DNA of 64,000 nt, taken from assembly GCF_019803445.1 (NCBI RefSeq), contig NZ_CP081844.1, positions 1 through 64,000 of the forward strand, in the 5' to 3' direction. Source of the stretch: Caenibius sp. WL (GTDB taxonomy: Bacteria; Pseudomonadota; Alphaproteobacteria; Sphingomonadales; Sphingomonadaceae). Under the pieces are notes generated by a model. That model saw only the letters and a program-made list of their open reading frames with translations. It had not been told where the DNA came from and ran no database searches. Within the stretch, counting starts at the first letter, position 1, and each line of letters opens with the position of its first letter. A program made the position numbers and the translations under genes. Below, in pieces: positions 1-8,460 of the stretch.

Positions 1-1443
1 ATGGGTGACAATCTGACTGACGATCTCGAAGCGGTGAATCTGGCGGCGGACTGGGCTGATATCAGCCAGGGTCTGCGCAAGGATCTCGGCCAGCAACTCC
101 ACAGCCAGTGGATCAAGCCCATCCAGGTGGGCAACTTCTGCGAAGAGACGGGCACGCTCGATCTCTTCCTGCCAACGGAATTTTCGGCCAACTGGGTGGC
201 GGATCGGTTTGCCGATCGCCTCTCGCTGGCCTGGAAGATCGCCCGGTCCGAAGTGAAGCATGTGCGCATCGCCGTGCATCCGGGCCGCAAGCAGCTGCCC
301 GAATTGCGCCTGGGCGAAAGCGCCGGCCAATCTTTCGGCGCGTTCCCCGCCAACGATGGCGGCGAGATGGGCGGCATGGCGCTCTCGGCCGATACGCTCG
401 GCTCGCAGGGCTTCACTTCCTCCATCGGGCTCGATCCCTCGCTGACGTTCGCGGCTTTCGTCACCGGCAAATCGAACATCCTCGCGTTCAACGCGGCGGA
501 ACGGATGGCCAAAGTGGAAACGCCGCAGTTCTCGCCGCTCTATCTCAAGGCGGCGACCGGGCAGGGCAAGACGCATCTGCTGCATGCCATCGGCCATGCC
601 TATCTGGCGACGCATCCGCGCGCCCGCATTTTCTACTGCTCGGCCGAACGGTTCATGGTCGAATTCGTCCAGGCGCTCCGCCAGAACGAGATGATCGAGT
701 TCAAGGCCCGCCTGCGCGCTTTCGATCTGCTGCTGGTGGACGATATCCAGTTCATCATCGGCAAGGCCGCCGCGCAGGAAGAACTGCTTTACACCATCGA
801 TGCGCTGCTGGCTGAAGGCAAGCGGCTGGTCTTCGCCGCCGACCGCGCGCCGCAGGCGCTGGACGGGGTGGAGCAGCGCCTGCTGTCGCGCCTGTCGATG
901 GGTCTCGTCGCGGATATCCAGCCCGCCGACATCGAGCTGCGCCGTTCGATTCTCGAAAGCAAGCTGAGCCGGTTCGCCCCGCTCGAAGTGCCGGGCGACG
1001 TGATTGAATTCCTCGCCCGCACGATCAACCGCAACGTGCGCGAACTGGTGGGCGGCCTCAACAAGCTGATCGCCTATGCCCAGCTCACCGGCCAGGAAGT
1101 CTCGCTGCAACTGGCGGAAGAGCAGTTGACCGATATCCTTTCGGCCAACCGCAAGCGCATCACCATTGATGAGATTCAGCGCACGGTGTGCCAGTTCTAC
1201 CGCGTCGACCGGGCGGAAATGTCGAGCAAGCGCCGCGCCCGCGCGGTGGTCCGGCCGCGCCAGGTGGCGATGTACCTCGCCAAAGTGCTGACCCCGCGTT
1301 CCTATCCCGAAATCGGGCGCAAGTTCGGCGGGCGCGACCATTCGACCGTAATCCACGCGGTGCGCCTGATCGAAGACCTGCGCCAGCGCGACGCTGATAT
1401 GGATGGCGACGTGCGCAGCCTGCTGCGTCAGCTCGAAAGCTGA
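1..1443 (+). CDS. dnaA: Chromosomal replication initiator DnaA
   Basis: Binds DnaA boxes at the origin, forms an ATP-dependent filament, melts the DNA and helps load the DnaB helicase. The 480 residues show the four-domain plan: an N-terminal interaction domain (about 15-95), a linker rich in Gly and Ser (about 105-145), an AAA+ core and a DNA-binding domain. The Walker A is ATGQGKTH near residues 185-192, in which the first glycine of the usual GxxGxGKT is Ala. Walker B is LLLVDDIQF near 243-251. The C-terminal signature GGRDHSTVIHA at 443-453 is the box-recognition helix-turn-helix. The ATG is the first base of the window, so no upstream control region is visible. The rest of the window carries dnaB at 22 kb but no clear origin. 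Confidence 0.98.
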   Translation: MGDNLTDDLEAVNLAADWADISQGLRKDLGQQLHSQWIKPIQVGNFCEETGTLDLFLPTEFSANWVADRFADRLSLAWKIARSEVKHVRIAVHPGRKQLPELRLGESAGQSFGAFPANDGGEMGGMALSADTLGSQGFTSSIGLDPSLTFAAFVTGKSNILAFNAAERMAKVETPQFSPLYLKAATGQGKTHLLHAIGHAYLATHPRARIFYCSAERFMVEFVQALRQNEMIEFKARLRAFDLLLVDDIQFIIGKAAAQEELLYTIDALLAEGKRLVFAADRAPQALDGVEQRLLSRLSMGLVADIQPADIELRRSILESKLSRFAPLEVPGDVIEFLARTINRNVRELVGGLNKLIAYAQLTGQEVSLQLAEEQLTDILSANRKRITIDEIQRTVCQFYRVDRAEMSSKRRARAVVRPRQVAMYLAKVLTPRSYPEIGRKFGGRDHSTVIHAVRLIEDLRQRDADMDGDVRSLLRQLES

Positions 1444-1455
1444 GACGGAGGGGGC

Positions 1456-1491
1456 GCCGGGCGGGGTGAGCATGCTTTTCCCCCGCCCGGC
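1456..1491 (+). terminator. GC-rich hairpin after dnaA, possible terminator
   Basis: An 11-bp perfect inverted repeat (GCCGGGCGGGG at 1456-1466 and its complement at 1481-1491) with a 14-nt loop lies 12 bp after the dnaA stop. There is no T run directly behind it, so it may be a weak or factor-assisted terminator. Confidence 0.4.
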
Positions 1492-1517
1492 CACCACCTT
1501 TCCCCGTAATTCCCCGC

Positions 1518-1549
1518 TTATCCGGCGCTTATCGACAAGCTTGTCGACA
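1518..1549. promoter_or_regulatory. Two weak DnaA-box-like sites and a 16-bp palindrome
   Basis: TTATCCGGC (1518-1526) and TTATCGACA (1529-1537) resemble the DnaA box TTATCCACA with two and one mismatches. A perfect 16-bp palindrome, TCGACAAGCTTGTCGA, overlaps the second at 1532-1547. All lie between the dnaA stop and the next gene. They could bind DnaA or a dimeric regulator of the downstream gene. The assignment rests on similarity only. Confidence 0.3.
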
Positions 1550-1579
1550 GGCCTGCGTTCGCGCGCCTAGAGCATAGGC

Positions 1580-2350
1580 ATGTCTCTTTCGCCCGACCGT
1601 CTCGAACGCTTTGCCCGCCACATCGTCCTGCCCGAAGTGGGCGGCGCGGGGCAGGCCGCGCTGGCCCGGGCACATGTCGCGCTGATCGGCGTGGGCGGGA
1701 TCGGTTCGCCCGCGCTGCAATACCTTGCCGCTGCCGGGATCGGGCGGCTGACATTGATCGACGATGATCGGGTCGATGCCAGCAATCTCCAGCGCCAGAC
1801 GATTTTCACACCCGCCGATATCGGCACGCCCAAGGCCGAGGCAGCGGCATCATGGGTCCGGCGGTTCGATGCCGCGCTGGATGTTATGCCGGTCATGCAG
1901 CGGATCGCCGCGGACAATGCCGCCGCGCTGATCGGCGGGGCCGATGTCGTGCTGGACGGGTGCGACAACTTCGCCACCCGGCTCGCCGTTTCCGATGCCT
2001 GCGTCGCGGTGGGCGTTCCGCTCGTCAGCGCGGCGGTGGGGCGCTTTCAGGGGCAGGTCGCGGCCTTTGCCGGCCATCTGCCGGGGCACAGCTGCTATCG
2101 CTGTTTCGTCGGCGATGCGTTCGATGCCGAAGACTGCGACACCTGCGCCGCCGATGGCATGCTGGGGGCGATGGCGGGCTGGACCGCCACTTTCGCCGCC
2201 ATGCACACCATCCGCGTCGTCCTTCAGGGCATCAGCACCTTGGGCGATCCGCAATGGGGCACGCTCCATCTGCTCGACGGGATGGCTCCTGCCATGCGAT
2301 CGATGCGGATCGTCGAGGACCCGGCGTGCCGCGCCTGCGCAGCCGCGTAG
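1580..2350 (+). CDS. MoeB/ThiF/HesA-family adenylyltransferase
   Basis: Predicted to adenylate the C-terminal glycine of a ubiquitin-like sulfur carrier such as MoaD or ThiS, for molybdopterin or thiamine synthesis in the cytoplasm. The ATP-binding Rossmann motif GVGGIGSPALQ lies near residues 35-45, followed by the acidic DDDRVDASNLQRQ segment. Two CxxC pairs, CYRC in the middle and CRAC at the very C-terminus, form the structural zinc site. The DTCAADG segment aligns with the region of the mobile Cys of E. coli MoeB. There is no rhodanese extension, so this is the short 256-residue form. It is convergent with the Sir2 gene, 39 bp away. No moa or thi gene is adjacent, so the partner carrier cannot be named. 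Confidence 0.88.
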   Translation: MSLSPDRLERFARHIVLPEVGGAGQAALARAHVALIGVGGIGSPALQYLAAAGIGRLTLIDDDRVDASNLQRQTIFTPADIGTPKAEAAASWVRRFDAALDVMPVMQRIAADNAAALIGGADVVLDGCDNFATRLAVSDACVAVGVPLVSAAVGRFQGQVAAFAGHLPGHSCYRCFVGDAFDAEDCDTCAADGMLGAMAGWTATFAAMHTIRVVLQGISTLGDPQWGTLHLLDGMAPAMRSMRIVEDPACRACAAA

Positions 2351-2389
2351 ACTGTCTGTTCGCCGCGATTTCCGAGCCAGCAGGTGCGA

Positions 2390-3103
2390 TCACCTGCTTC
2401 GCAATCCCTCCAGCATTTCCTCGACCCATTCCGGCACGATCGCGCTCGCCGGGCCAAGCCGCGATTCGTGGAACCAGCCCGAACCCTGGCTGCGTTCGAG
2501 ATTGAGCTCCAGCGCTTCGGCCCCGCATTCGCGCGCCTGCTGGACGAACCCGGCGGCGGGATAGACCGCGCCCGAAGTGCCGATGGAAACGAACAGGTCC
2601 GCCTCGCGCAGCGCGGCGAAGATTTCATCCATGCGATAGGGCATTTCCCCGAACCACACGATATCGGGCCGCAAAGCGTGGGCATGGCAGATCGGACACG
2701 GCGGATCGTCGCGCAGCGTGCCGGTCCACGGCATCCGCGAATCGCACGCGGTGCACCACGCGGCCAGCCCTTCCCCATGCATGTGCAGCACCCGCCGCGC
2801 CCCTGCCCGCTCGTGCAGATCGTCGATGTTCTGGGTGACGATCAGCAGTTCGCCCGGCCATTGCGCATCCAGCCGGGCCAGCGCCGCATGCGCCGGGTTG
2901 GGCTGTGCAGCCAGGATTCCTTCACGCCGCATGTCGTAGAACGCCTGCACCAGATCGGGATCGCGGGCGAAAGCCTCGGGCGTGGCGACATCCTCCACCC
3001 GGTGATCTTCCCACAATCCGTCGGCGGCACGAAAAGTCTGCAAGCCGCTTTCGGCGCTGATTCCCGCCCCTGTCAGAATCACGATATTGCGGATTGGCTG
3101 CAT
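2390..3103 (-). CDS. NAD-dependent Sir2-family protein deacylase
   Basis: Removes acyl groups from lysine with NAD+ cleavage, giving O-acyl-ADP-ribose and nicotinamide. The 237-residue protein has GAGISAESG (12-20), the NAD-binding TQNIDDLH (90-97), the catalytic His109 in HMHGE and zinc ligands Cys117, Cys120, Cys136 and Cys139. Tyr56 and Arg59 (FYDMRR) match the Tyr/Arg pair that class III sirtuins (SIRT5, CobB) use to bind succinyl or malonyl groups, so desuccinylation is likely besides deacetylation. I chose the Met at 3103, because MQPIRNIVILTG is the usual sirtuin start and the seven residues upstream have no family match. It is divergent from dapB, and a palindromic repeat fills the shared upstream region. 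Confidence 0.93.
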   Translation of the reverse strand: MQPIRNIVILTGAGISAESGLQTFRAADGLWEDHRVEDVATPEAFARDPDLVQAFYDMRREGILAAQPNPAHAALARLDAQWPGELLIVTQNIDDLHERAGARRVLHMHGEGLAAWCTACDSRMPWTGTLRDDPPCPICHAHALRPDIVWFGEMPYRMDEIFAALREADLFVSIGTSGAVYPAAGFVQQARECGAEALELNLERSQGSGWFHESRLGPASAIVPEWVEEMLEGLRSR

Positions 3104-3118
3104 ATACCCTTTCCTTGC

Positions 3119-3208
3119 CGTCACCCCGAACTTGTTTCAGGGCCCATTTCGCGCCATGCGAGCCTGTCTGGGGCACCATGGAAGCCGAGACAAGTTCGGC
3201 ATGACGAA
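3119..3208. repeat. Imperfect palindromic intergenic repeat, copy A
   Basis: Arms of about 29 bp, beginning CGTCACCCCGAACTTGTTTC on the left and mirrored at 3180-3208, form an imperfect inverted repeat. A related copy lies at 51623-51715. It fills the space between the divergent Sir2 and dapB genes and could affect either promoter. Confidence 0.8.
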
Positions 3209-3225
3209 TCTGGATTGGAGAGCAC

Positions 3226-3954
3226 GTGGCACGTATCGGCATTATCGGCAGCGCAGGGCGCATGGGGCAGGCGATCGCCCGGGTGGTCGAAACGTCCGGG
3301 CATGACCTTGCGGGCGGGATCGACCAGGGGGACGATCCGGCGGCGCTGGCCGCGAAGGCCGACGTGCTGGTGGACTTCTCCTCCCCCCGCGCGCTGGCGG
3401 CCAATCTCGCCGCCGCACAGGGGGCGGGCATTCCCATCGTCATCGGCACCACCGGTCTGGAAGCCGAACACCATGGCCTGATCGATGCGGCGGCGGCGCA
3501 CATTGCCGTGCTCCAGACCGGCAACACCTCGCTGGGCGTCACGCTGCTGGCCCATCTGGTGCGCGAAGCGGCGGCGCGGCTGGGGGACGACTGGGATATC
3601 GAAATCGTCGAAATGCACCACCGTATGAAAGTCGATGCCCCTTCCGGCACCGCTCTCCTGCTCGGCGAAGCGGCGGCGGCGGGGCGCGGCATCGCGCTTG
3701 CCGGCAACACCGAAAGCGGCCGCCACGGGATGACCGGCGCCCGGGCGAAGGGTGCCATCGGCTTTGCCGCGCTGCGTGGCGGCACCGTGACGGGCGAACA
3801 TGCGGTGATCCTGGCCGGTGACGAGGAGCGGCTGACTCTGTCCCACAGCGCGGAGAACCGCACCATCTTCGCGCGCGGTGCGGTCAGGGCGGCCGAATGG
3901 CTGCTGGGCAGGCCCACGGGCCGCTACACCATGCCCGAGGTGCTGGGCCTTTGA
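3226..3954 (+). CDS. dapB: 4-hydroxy-tetrahydrodipicolinate reductase
   Basis: Catalyses the NAD(P)H-dependent reduction of 4-hydroxy-tetrahydrodipicolinate in the lysine and meso-diaminopimelate pathway. The GTG start at 3226 gives the typical N-terminus MARIGIIGSAGRMGQ with the Rossmann GxxGxxG. The catalytic HHRMKVDAPSGTA motif (His-His, Lys, SGT) lies near residues 130-142. Length (242 aa) is normal for short DapB enzymes. Its TGA overlaps the TTG start of nth, indicating coupled translation. dapE, a later step of the same pathway, is on the opposite strand 2.5 kb downstream. Confidence 0.96.
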   Translation: MARIGIIGSAGRMGQAIARVVETSGHDLAGGIDQGDDPAALAAKADVLVDFSSPRALAANLAAAQGAGIPIVIGTTGLEAEHHGLIDAAAAHIAVLQTGNTSLGVTLLAHLVREAAARLGDDWDIEIVEMHHRMKVDAPSGTALLLGEAAAAGRGIALAGNTESGRHGMTGARAKGAIGFAALRGGTVTGEHAVILAGDEERLTLSHSAENRTIFARGAVRAAEWLLGRPTGRYTMPEVLGL

Positions 3955-4637
3955 AGAAGGACACCATTTTCGAATTCTTCCGCATTCTGGCGGAACACAA
4001 TCCCGCGCCCGAAACGGAGCTGGAATTCACCAACACCTATCAGTTGCTGGTGGCGGTCGTGCTGTCCGCGCAGGCCACCGATGTCGGGGTCAACAAGGCC
4101 ACGCGCAAGCTGTTCGAAGAGGTCAAGACTCCGGCGCAGATGGTCGCGCTGGGCGAAGAAGGGCTGAAACAGCACATCAAGACCATCGGCCTGTTCAATT
4201 CCAAGGCCAAGAACGTGATCGCGCTGTCCGAAATCCTCGACCGCGATTTCGGCGGCGAGGTTCCGCAGGATCGCGACACGCTGACCACGCTGCCCGGCGT
4301 CGGCCGCAAGACCGCCAATGTGGTGATGAACTGCGCGTTCGGCGCGGAAACCTTCGCGGTCGATACCCATGTCTTCCGTGTCAGCAACCGCACCGGCCTC
4401 GCCAAGGGCAAGACGGTGGAGAAAGTCGAGGCCCTGCTCGAAAAGCGCGTGCCCCAGCCTTTCCGCCGCGATGCGCATCACTGGCTGATTCTGCTGGGCC
4501 GGTACACCTGCAAGGCAAGGGTCCCGGAATGCTGGCGCTGCCTGGTGGTGGAACAGTGCGAGTTTCGCCACAAGGTATTGGAACCAAAGCCCGCCGCGCG
4601 TATTACCAAGGCACGGGGACGCGCGGCCCCGGCCTGA
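3951..4637 (+). CDS. nth: Endonuclease III
   Basis: Base-excision repair DNA glycosylase and AP lyase that removes oxidised pyrimidines. The helix-hairpin-helix is TLPGVGRKTANVV, with the catalytic Lys in GRKTA; the catalytic Asp is in VDTHVFRVSNR. The C-terminal iron-sulfur cluster has the exact spacing C-x6-C-x2-C-x5-C (CKARVPECWRC and then a Cys after five residues). I place the start at TTG 3951, which gives MKKDTIFEFF as in homologues and overlaps the dapB stop. An in-frame ATG further upstream would lie deep inside dapB. Length is 228 residues. The following lipoprotein gene begins 27 bp later. Confidence 0.95.
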   Translation: MKKDTIFEFFRILAEHNPAPETELEFTNTYQLLVAVVLSAQATDVGVNKATRKLFEEVKTPAQMVALGEEGLKQHIKTIGLFNSKAKNVIALSEILDRDFGGEVPQDRDTLTTLPGVGRKTANVVMNCAFGAETFAVDTHVFRVSNRTGLAKGKTVEKVEALLEKRVPQPFRRDAHHWLILLGRYTCKARVPECWRCLVVEQCEFRHKVLEPKPAARITKARGRAAPA

Positions 4638-4664
4638 TTATCCGCGCACGAACAGGAGGATGCG

Positions 4665-5054
4665 ATGAAAGCTGTAATCCTGCTGGGCGCCGGTGCGCTG
4701 GCGCTGTCGGCCTGTTCCGCGAAAATGGACGATCAGACGCGCCCTTCCAAGGCGCCCGCCGCCCGCGTGGTGGGCGAAGCGCGCAGTTGCCTGCCGATCA
4801 ACCAGGTCTCGCAAAGCCGCGTCTACGATGACCGGACGATCGATTTCCGCGTCGGCAGCCGCACCTACCGCAACACGCTGCCGCAAAGCTGCCCTTCGCT
4901 CGGCTTCGAGAAGGCGTTCACTTACGAAACCTCGCTCTCCCAGCTCTGCAACACGGATATCATCTATGTCCTGCGGACGACGGCGGGCCGCCCCGAACGC
5001 GGCGGGGCCTGCGGCCTGGGCAGTTTCGTCCCGGTGGAACTGGAAAAGCGCTGA
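4665..5054 (+). CDS. Small putative lipoprotein of unknown function
   Basis: 129 residues. The first 17 residues form a lipoprotein signal with a short hydrophobic core and the lipobox LSAC, so Cys17 should be acylated and the protein anchored in the membrane. The mature part has four further Cys residues, spaced so that two periplasmic disulfides are possible, and no domain I recognise. An AGGAGG motif lies 6 bp before the ATG. It follows nth by 27 bp on the same strand and is probably co-transcribed with it. It is convergent with the symporter gene. Function is unknown. Confidence 0.75.
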   Translation: MKAVILLGAGALALSACSAKMDDQTRPSKAPAARVVGEARSCLPINQVSQSRVYDDRTIDFRVGSRTYRNTLPQSCPSLGFEKAFTYETSLSQLCNTDIIYVLRTTAGRPERGGACGLGSFVPVELEKR

Positions 5055-5087
5055 CCCCCGCCCCTGTGGCGGCGCGGGCATGACCGG

Positions 5088-6389
5088 CTAGGACGCGGGC
5101 TGTTCGCCGCCCATCTTGGTGATAACCGTCGCCGCCACCAGATCGCCGACCACATTGACCGTGGTGCGGCACATATCGAGGAAGCGATCCACCCCGAGGA
5201 TCAGGCCGATCCCTTCCGGCGGCACCCCCAGACTGCCGAGAATGAGCGCGATGACGGGCAATGTGCCCGCAGGCACCCCCGCCGTTCCCACCCCGGCCAG
5301 CACGCAGACGAGCATGACGAAGAACTGCTGCGACAGGTCCAGATCGACGCCGAAAAACTGGGCGAGGAACAGCACCGTCACCCCTTCGAACATCGCCGAG
5401 CCGTTCTGGTTCGCCGTGGCCCCGATCGTCAGCACGAACCGGGCGACATGCGGCGGCAGTTTCAGTTCGCTGTCGGCAACGCGCAGGGCGGTGGGCAGCG
5501 TGGCGTTGGAACTGGCGGTGGAAAAGGCCATCAGCATCGCCGCGCGGATTTCGCGGAAGAACGCGACCGGGTTCTTTTTCGCGAGGAACCGCAGCAGCAG
5601 CGAAAACACGCCGAACATCTGCAAGCCGAGCGCCAGCAGCACCACCCCGACATAGGCGGCCAGCTTGATCAGCAGATCCCAGCCGAACTGCGCGGCGAGG
5701 TTGAACATGAAACAGAAGATCGCGATGGGCGCCAGCTGGATGACCAGCCCGATCAGCCGCATCGACACTTCGAACACGCCTTCGATCGCATCCTTCAGCG
5801 TCGCGGTGCGTTGTGTCTGGACCAGCAGCAGGCCGATGCCGAAGAACAGCGCGAAGAACATCACCGCCAGAATGTCGTTGTTGCTCATCGCCGCGACGAC
5901 ATTGGACGGCACGAGGCTGAGCAGCGCATCCATGCCCATCGGCGCTTTCCCGGCCGAGCTTTCGATGATCCCCGCCGCCCCTTGCCGACCCTGCGCCAGC
6001 AGTTCGCGCGCCGCCACCGGATCGACGCCTTTGCCCGGCTGCAACAGATTGACGAGGAACAGGCTGAGCGCCACGGCGATCCCCGATACGATCACCGTAT
6101 AGATCAGCGTGGTGATGCCGACCCGTTTCAACGCCCGGATTTCGCCCATTTCGGCGATGCCGATCACCAGCGCGGAAAACAGCAGCGGCAGCACCAGCAT
6201 GAACAGCAGGCGCAGGAAAATCTGCCCGATGGGGCCGGTGACATAGGCGATCACGGTATCGACCCACACCGTATCCCGCGCGAAGCTGTACACCAGCAGG
6301 CCCAGCACCAGCCCGGCGATGAAGCCGATCAACAGGCGCCATTGTAATCTGCCATGGCTGGCCGGGGCATCGGCTACGGCTTCGGTCAT
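5088..6389 (-). CDS. Dicarboxylate/amino acid:cation symporter (DAACS family)
   Basis: Inner-membrane secondary transporter of the glutamate/C4-dicarboxylate family (GltP, DctA type), 433 residues with about eight membrane helices and two re-entrant loops. The serine-rich hairpin signature SSNATLPTALR is present, as are ATANQNGSAMFEG (equivalent of the NMDGT motif) and the C-terminal DRFLDMCRTTVNVVGD that binds substrate. Substrate choice between glutamate, aspartate and C4-dicarboxylates cannot be read with confidence. I chose the ATG at 6389 (MTEAVADAP); an in-frame start 63 bp upstream adds a tail without family match. The gene stands alone between convergent nth-lipoprotein genes and dapE. 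Confidence 0.92.
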   Translation of the reverse strand: MTEAVADAPASHGRLQWRLLIGFIAGLVLGLLVYSFARDTVWVDTVIAYVTGPIGQIFLRLLFMLVLPLLFSALVIGIAEMGEIRALKRVGITTLIYTVIVSGIAVALSLFLVNLLQPGKGVDPVAARELLAQGRQGAAGIIESSAGKAPMGMDALLSLVPSNVVAAMSNNDILAVMFFALFFGIGLLLVQTQRTATLKDAIEGVFEVSMRLIGLVIQLAPIAIFCFMFNLAAQFGWDLLIKLAAYVGVVLLALGLQMFGVFSLLLRFLAKKNPVAFFREIRAAMLMAFSTASSNATLPTALRVADSELKLPPHVARFVLTIGATANQNGSAMFEGVTVLFLAQFFGVDLDLSQQFFVMLVCVLAGVGTAGVPAGTLPVIALILGSLGVPPEGIGLILGVDRFLDMCRTTVNVVGDLVAATVITKMGGEQPAS

Positions 6390-6474
6390 GGCAACTCCCG
6401 GACGGTTCTTTTCTGACGGCACGCACGGCCGCAGCCGGAAACGCGCCGCCAACTTGCCAGTGTCAGCCCCGAAT

Positions 6475-7605
6475 TCAACCCTTCAATGCGGCCAGCGCGA
6501 TCCGCGCATAGATTCGGGCCAGCGTATCGAGATCGGCCACGGCCACCGCCTCGTCGCGCTTGTGCATCGTCGCGTTGCACAGGCCGAATTCGATCACCGG
6601 GCAGAAATCCTTGAGAAACCGGGCATCGGATGTCCCGCCGGTGGTCGATGCTTCGGGCACCACACCGGTTTCCGCCTCCACCGCTTCGGCCACCAGGGTC
6701 GAAAACGGGCCGGGCTCGGTCAGGAACGGTTCGCCCGAAATCACGCAGCGGGCCGTGCCGCCGTGGCGGGCGGCGATTTTCGCGATCCGGGCGGACAGGC
6801 TCGCCCCGCTGTGGAGATTGTTGAACCGGATCGAAATCCGCGCCTTGGCCAGCGGCGGAATGATATTGGTGGTGGGATTGCCGACTTCGAGATCGGTGAT
6901 TTCGAGATTGGAAGGCTGGAACCAGTCCGTCCCCCGGTCGAGTTCCCAGGCTTCGAATTCGCCCAGCATGGCGACGAGCCGGGGCACCGGATTGTCCGCC
7001 AGATGCGGATAGGCGACATGCCCCTGCACCCCGGCCACTTCGAGCCAGGCGTTGAGCGATCCGCGCCGTCCGATCTTCATCATGTCGCCCAGCCGGTTGA
7101 CGCTGGTCGGCTCTCCGACAAGGCACAGGTCGGGGATCGCATCCAGTTCGCGCATCCGGTCCATCAGCGCCAGAGTGCCGAAGCGCGCCGCGCCTTCCTC
7201 ATCCCCCGTAATCACGAAACTGAGCGTGCCGGCGTCTTGCGGCACAGCGCGCACGGCCGCCACCATGGCGGCAATCGCCCCTTTCATATCCACCGCACCG
7301 CGCCCGTAGAGCAACTCTCCACGCCGTTCGGGGGCAAACGGGGCGCTCGTCCACCCGTCGCCCGGCGGAACCACGTCCAGATGGCCGGCAAAGGCAAAAT
7401 GGCGGCTACTGGCCGGGCCCTGCCGGATGGCGAACAGGTTTTCGACCGGGCCATCGGGCGCTTCGCCGGTGATCCGGCGGTCTATCCGGAACCCCAATGG
7501 CGCCAGCATCGCTTCCAGCGTGTCGAACACCGACCCTACGGCGGGGGTCACACTGGGGCACGCCATCAGCGCTTCGGCGAGGTCTGCGGGGGTCATCTCG
7601 TTCAT
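6475..7605 (-). CDS. dapE: Succinyl-diaminopimelate desuccinylase
   Basis: Zinc-dependent M20-family hydrolase that releases succinate from N-succinyl-LL-diaminopimelate in lysine and peptidoglycan precursor synthesis. Visible are the HLDVVPPGDGW metal motif (His and Asp), GRGAVDMKGA with the bridging Asp, the catalytic ITGDEEG pair of glutamates and the C-terminal metal His in NATMHKRDE. A dimerisation domain lies between them. The start at 7605 (MNEMTPADLAEALM) matches homologues, giving 376 residues. An open frame extends upstream but reads through an intergenic region. It is the only dap gene in this orientation here. Confidence 0.96.
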   Translation of the reverse strand: MNEMTPADLAEALMACPSVTPAVGSVFDTLEAMLAPLGFRIDRRITGEAPDGPVENLFAIRQGPASSRHFAFAGHLDVVPPGDGWTSAPFAPERRGELLYGRGAVDMKGAIAAMVAAVRAVPQDAGTLSFVITGDEEGAARFGTLALMDRMRELDAIPDLCLVGEPTSVNRLGDMMKIGRRGSLNAWLEVAGVQGHVAYPHLADNPVPRLVAMLGEFEAWELDRGTDWFQPSNLEITDLEVGNPTTNIIPPLAKARISIRFNNLHSGASLSARIAKIAARHGGTARCVISGEPFLTEPGPFSTLVAEAVEAETGVVPEASTTGGTSDARFLKDFCPVIEFGLCNATMHKRDEAVAVADLDTLARIYARIALAALKG

Positions 7606-7694
7606 GTCAGTTCCCTCGCATATGGATAATGACACACATGCACAACCTTGTCCGTATGCGACGAGCCCGCAAGGCTGCGGGTGTGCCAGCCGGT

Positions 7695-8369
7695 TCAGGT
7701 CTGGGGAACGGGATCGCCTTCGTACTGGGCGATAAACCATTCCTCGTCCGCCGCCGCGGCGACCCATTGCTGCACCCAGTCGTGTTCCCATATCGCCTGC
7801 ATATAGGCCTGGGCGAAGCCGGGCACCGGCACGCCATAAGTCAGGAACCGGCTAACGATGGGGGCATAGAAGATATCCGCCGCGCCGAACGTGCCGAACA
7901 GGAACGGCCCGCCGTGCCCATAGCGCGCCCGCGCTTCGGCCCAGAGGCCGAGGATACGCACGATATCCTCGCGCACTTCGGCATCGATCGTCGCGCCCTG
8001 CACCTGCTTGCGGATGTTCATCGGCAACCCCCGCCGCAGCGGCAGATAGGAACTGTGCATTTCCGCCACCATCGAACGAGCCATGCCGCGCGCGGCATCG
8101 TCCTTGGGCCAGAAGCGTTCGCGCCCCACCCGGTCGACCAGATATTCGAGAATGGCGAGACTGTCCCAGATCACCACGTCGCCGTCCCACAGGATCGGCA
8201 CTTTGCCGGATGACGGCTGAATCTCGCCCCATTCGCGCTTGGCCTGTTCCCAGTCGTCGCCCGAAATGTTGACCTTGATCTCTTCGAAAGAGAGCCCGGA
8301 TTGCTTGCACGCCAGCCAGCCGCGCAGGCTCCAGCTCGAATAGTTCTTGTTGCCGATAATCAGTTTCAT
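7695..8369 (-). CDS. Glutathione S-transferase family protein
   Basis: 224 residues. The N-terminal thioredoxin-like domain begins MKLIIGNKNYSSWSLRGWLA, where a Ser in SSWS is the likely glutathione-activating residue, followed by GKVPILWDGD with the cis-proline and EYLVDR after the glutathione-binding Ser/Asp segment. The rest is an all-helical C-terminal domain with an HGGPFLFGTFGAADIFYAPI motif typical of bacterial GSTs of the YfcF/zeta-like group. It likely conjugates or reduces electrophiles with glutathione; the natural substrate is not evident. The gene is separated by 91 bp from a deazaflavin-type reductase gene on the same strand. Confidence 0.9.
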   Translation of the reverse strand: MKLIIGNKNYSSWSLRGWLACKQSGLSFEEIKVNISGDDWEQAKREWGEIQPSSGKVPILWDGDVVIWDSLAILEYLVDRVGRERFWPKDDAARGMARSMVAEMHSSYLPLRRGLPMNIRKQVQGATIDAEVREDIVRILGLWAEARARYGHGGPFLFGTFGAADIFYAPIVSRFLTYGVPVPGFAQAYMQAIWEHDWVQQWVAAAADEEWFIAQYEGDPVPQT

Positions 8370-8460
8370 GCAGGCCCAGACCTAACCGCTTGGCCGCGCG
8401 GTGTCGAGGACCTGCGCCGGAAAGCCGGGCATGGAAGCCCGGCATGGGCCGGGTCGCCGG

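Noticed and set aside
2384-3481. Long plus-strand frame (365 codons)
   Set aside because: It is antisense to the Sir2 gene and runs out of frame into dapB; the composition is Arg/His/Pro-rich, typical of an antisense frame in high-GC DNA.
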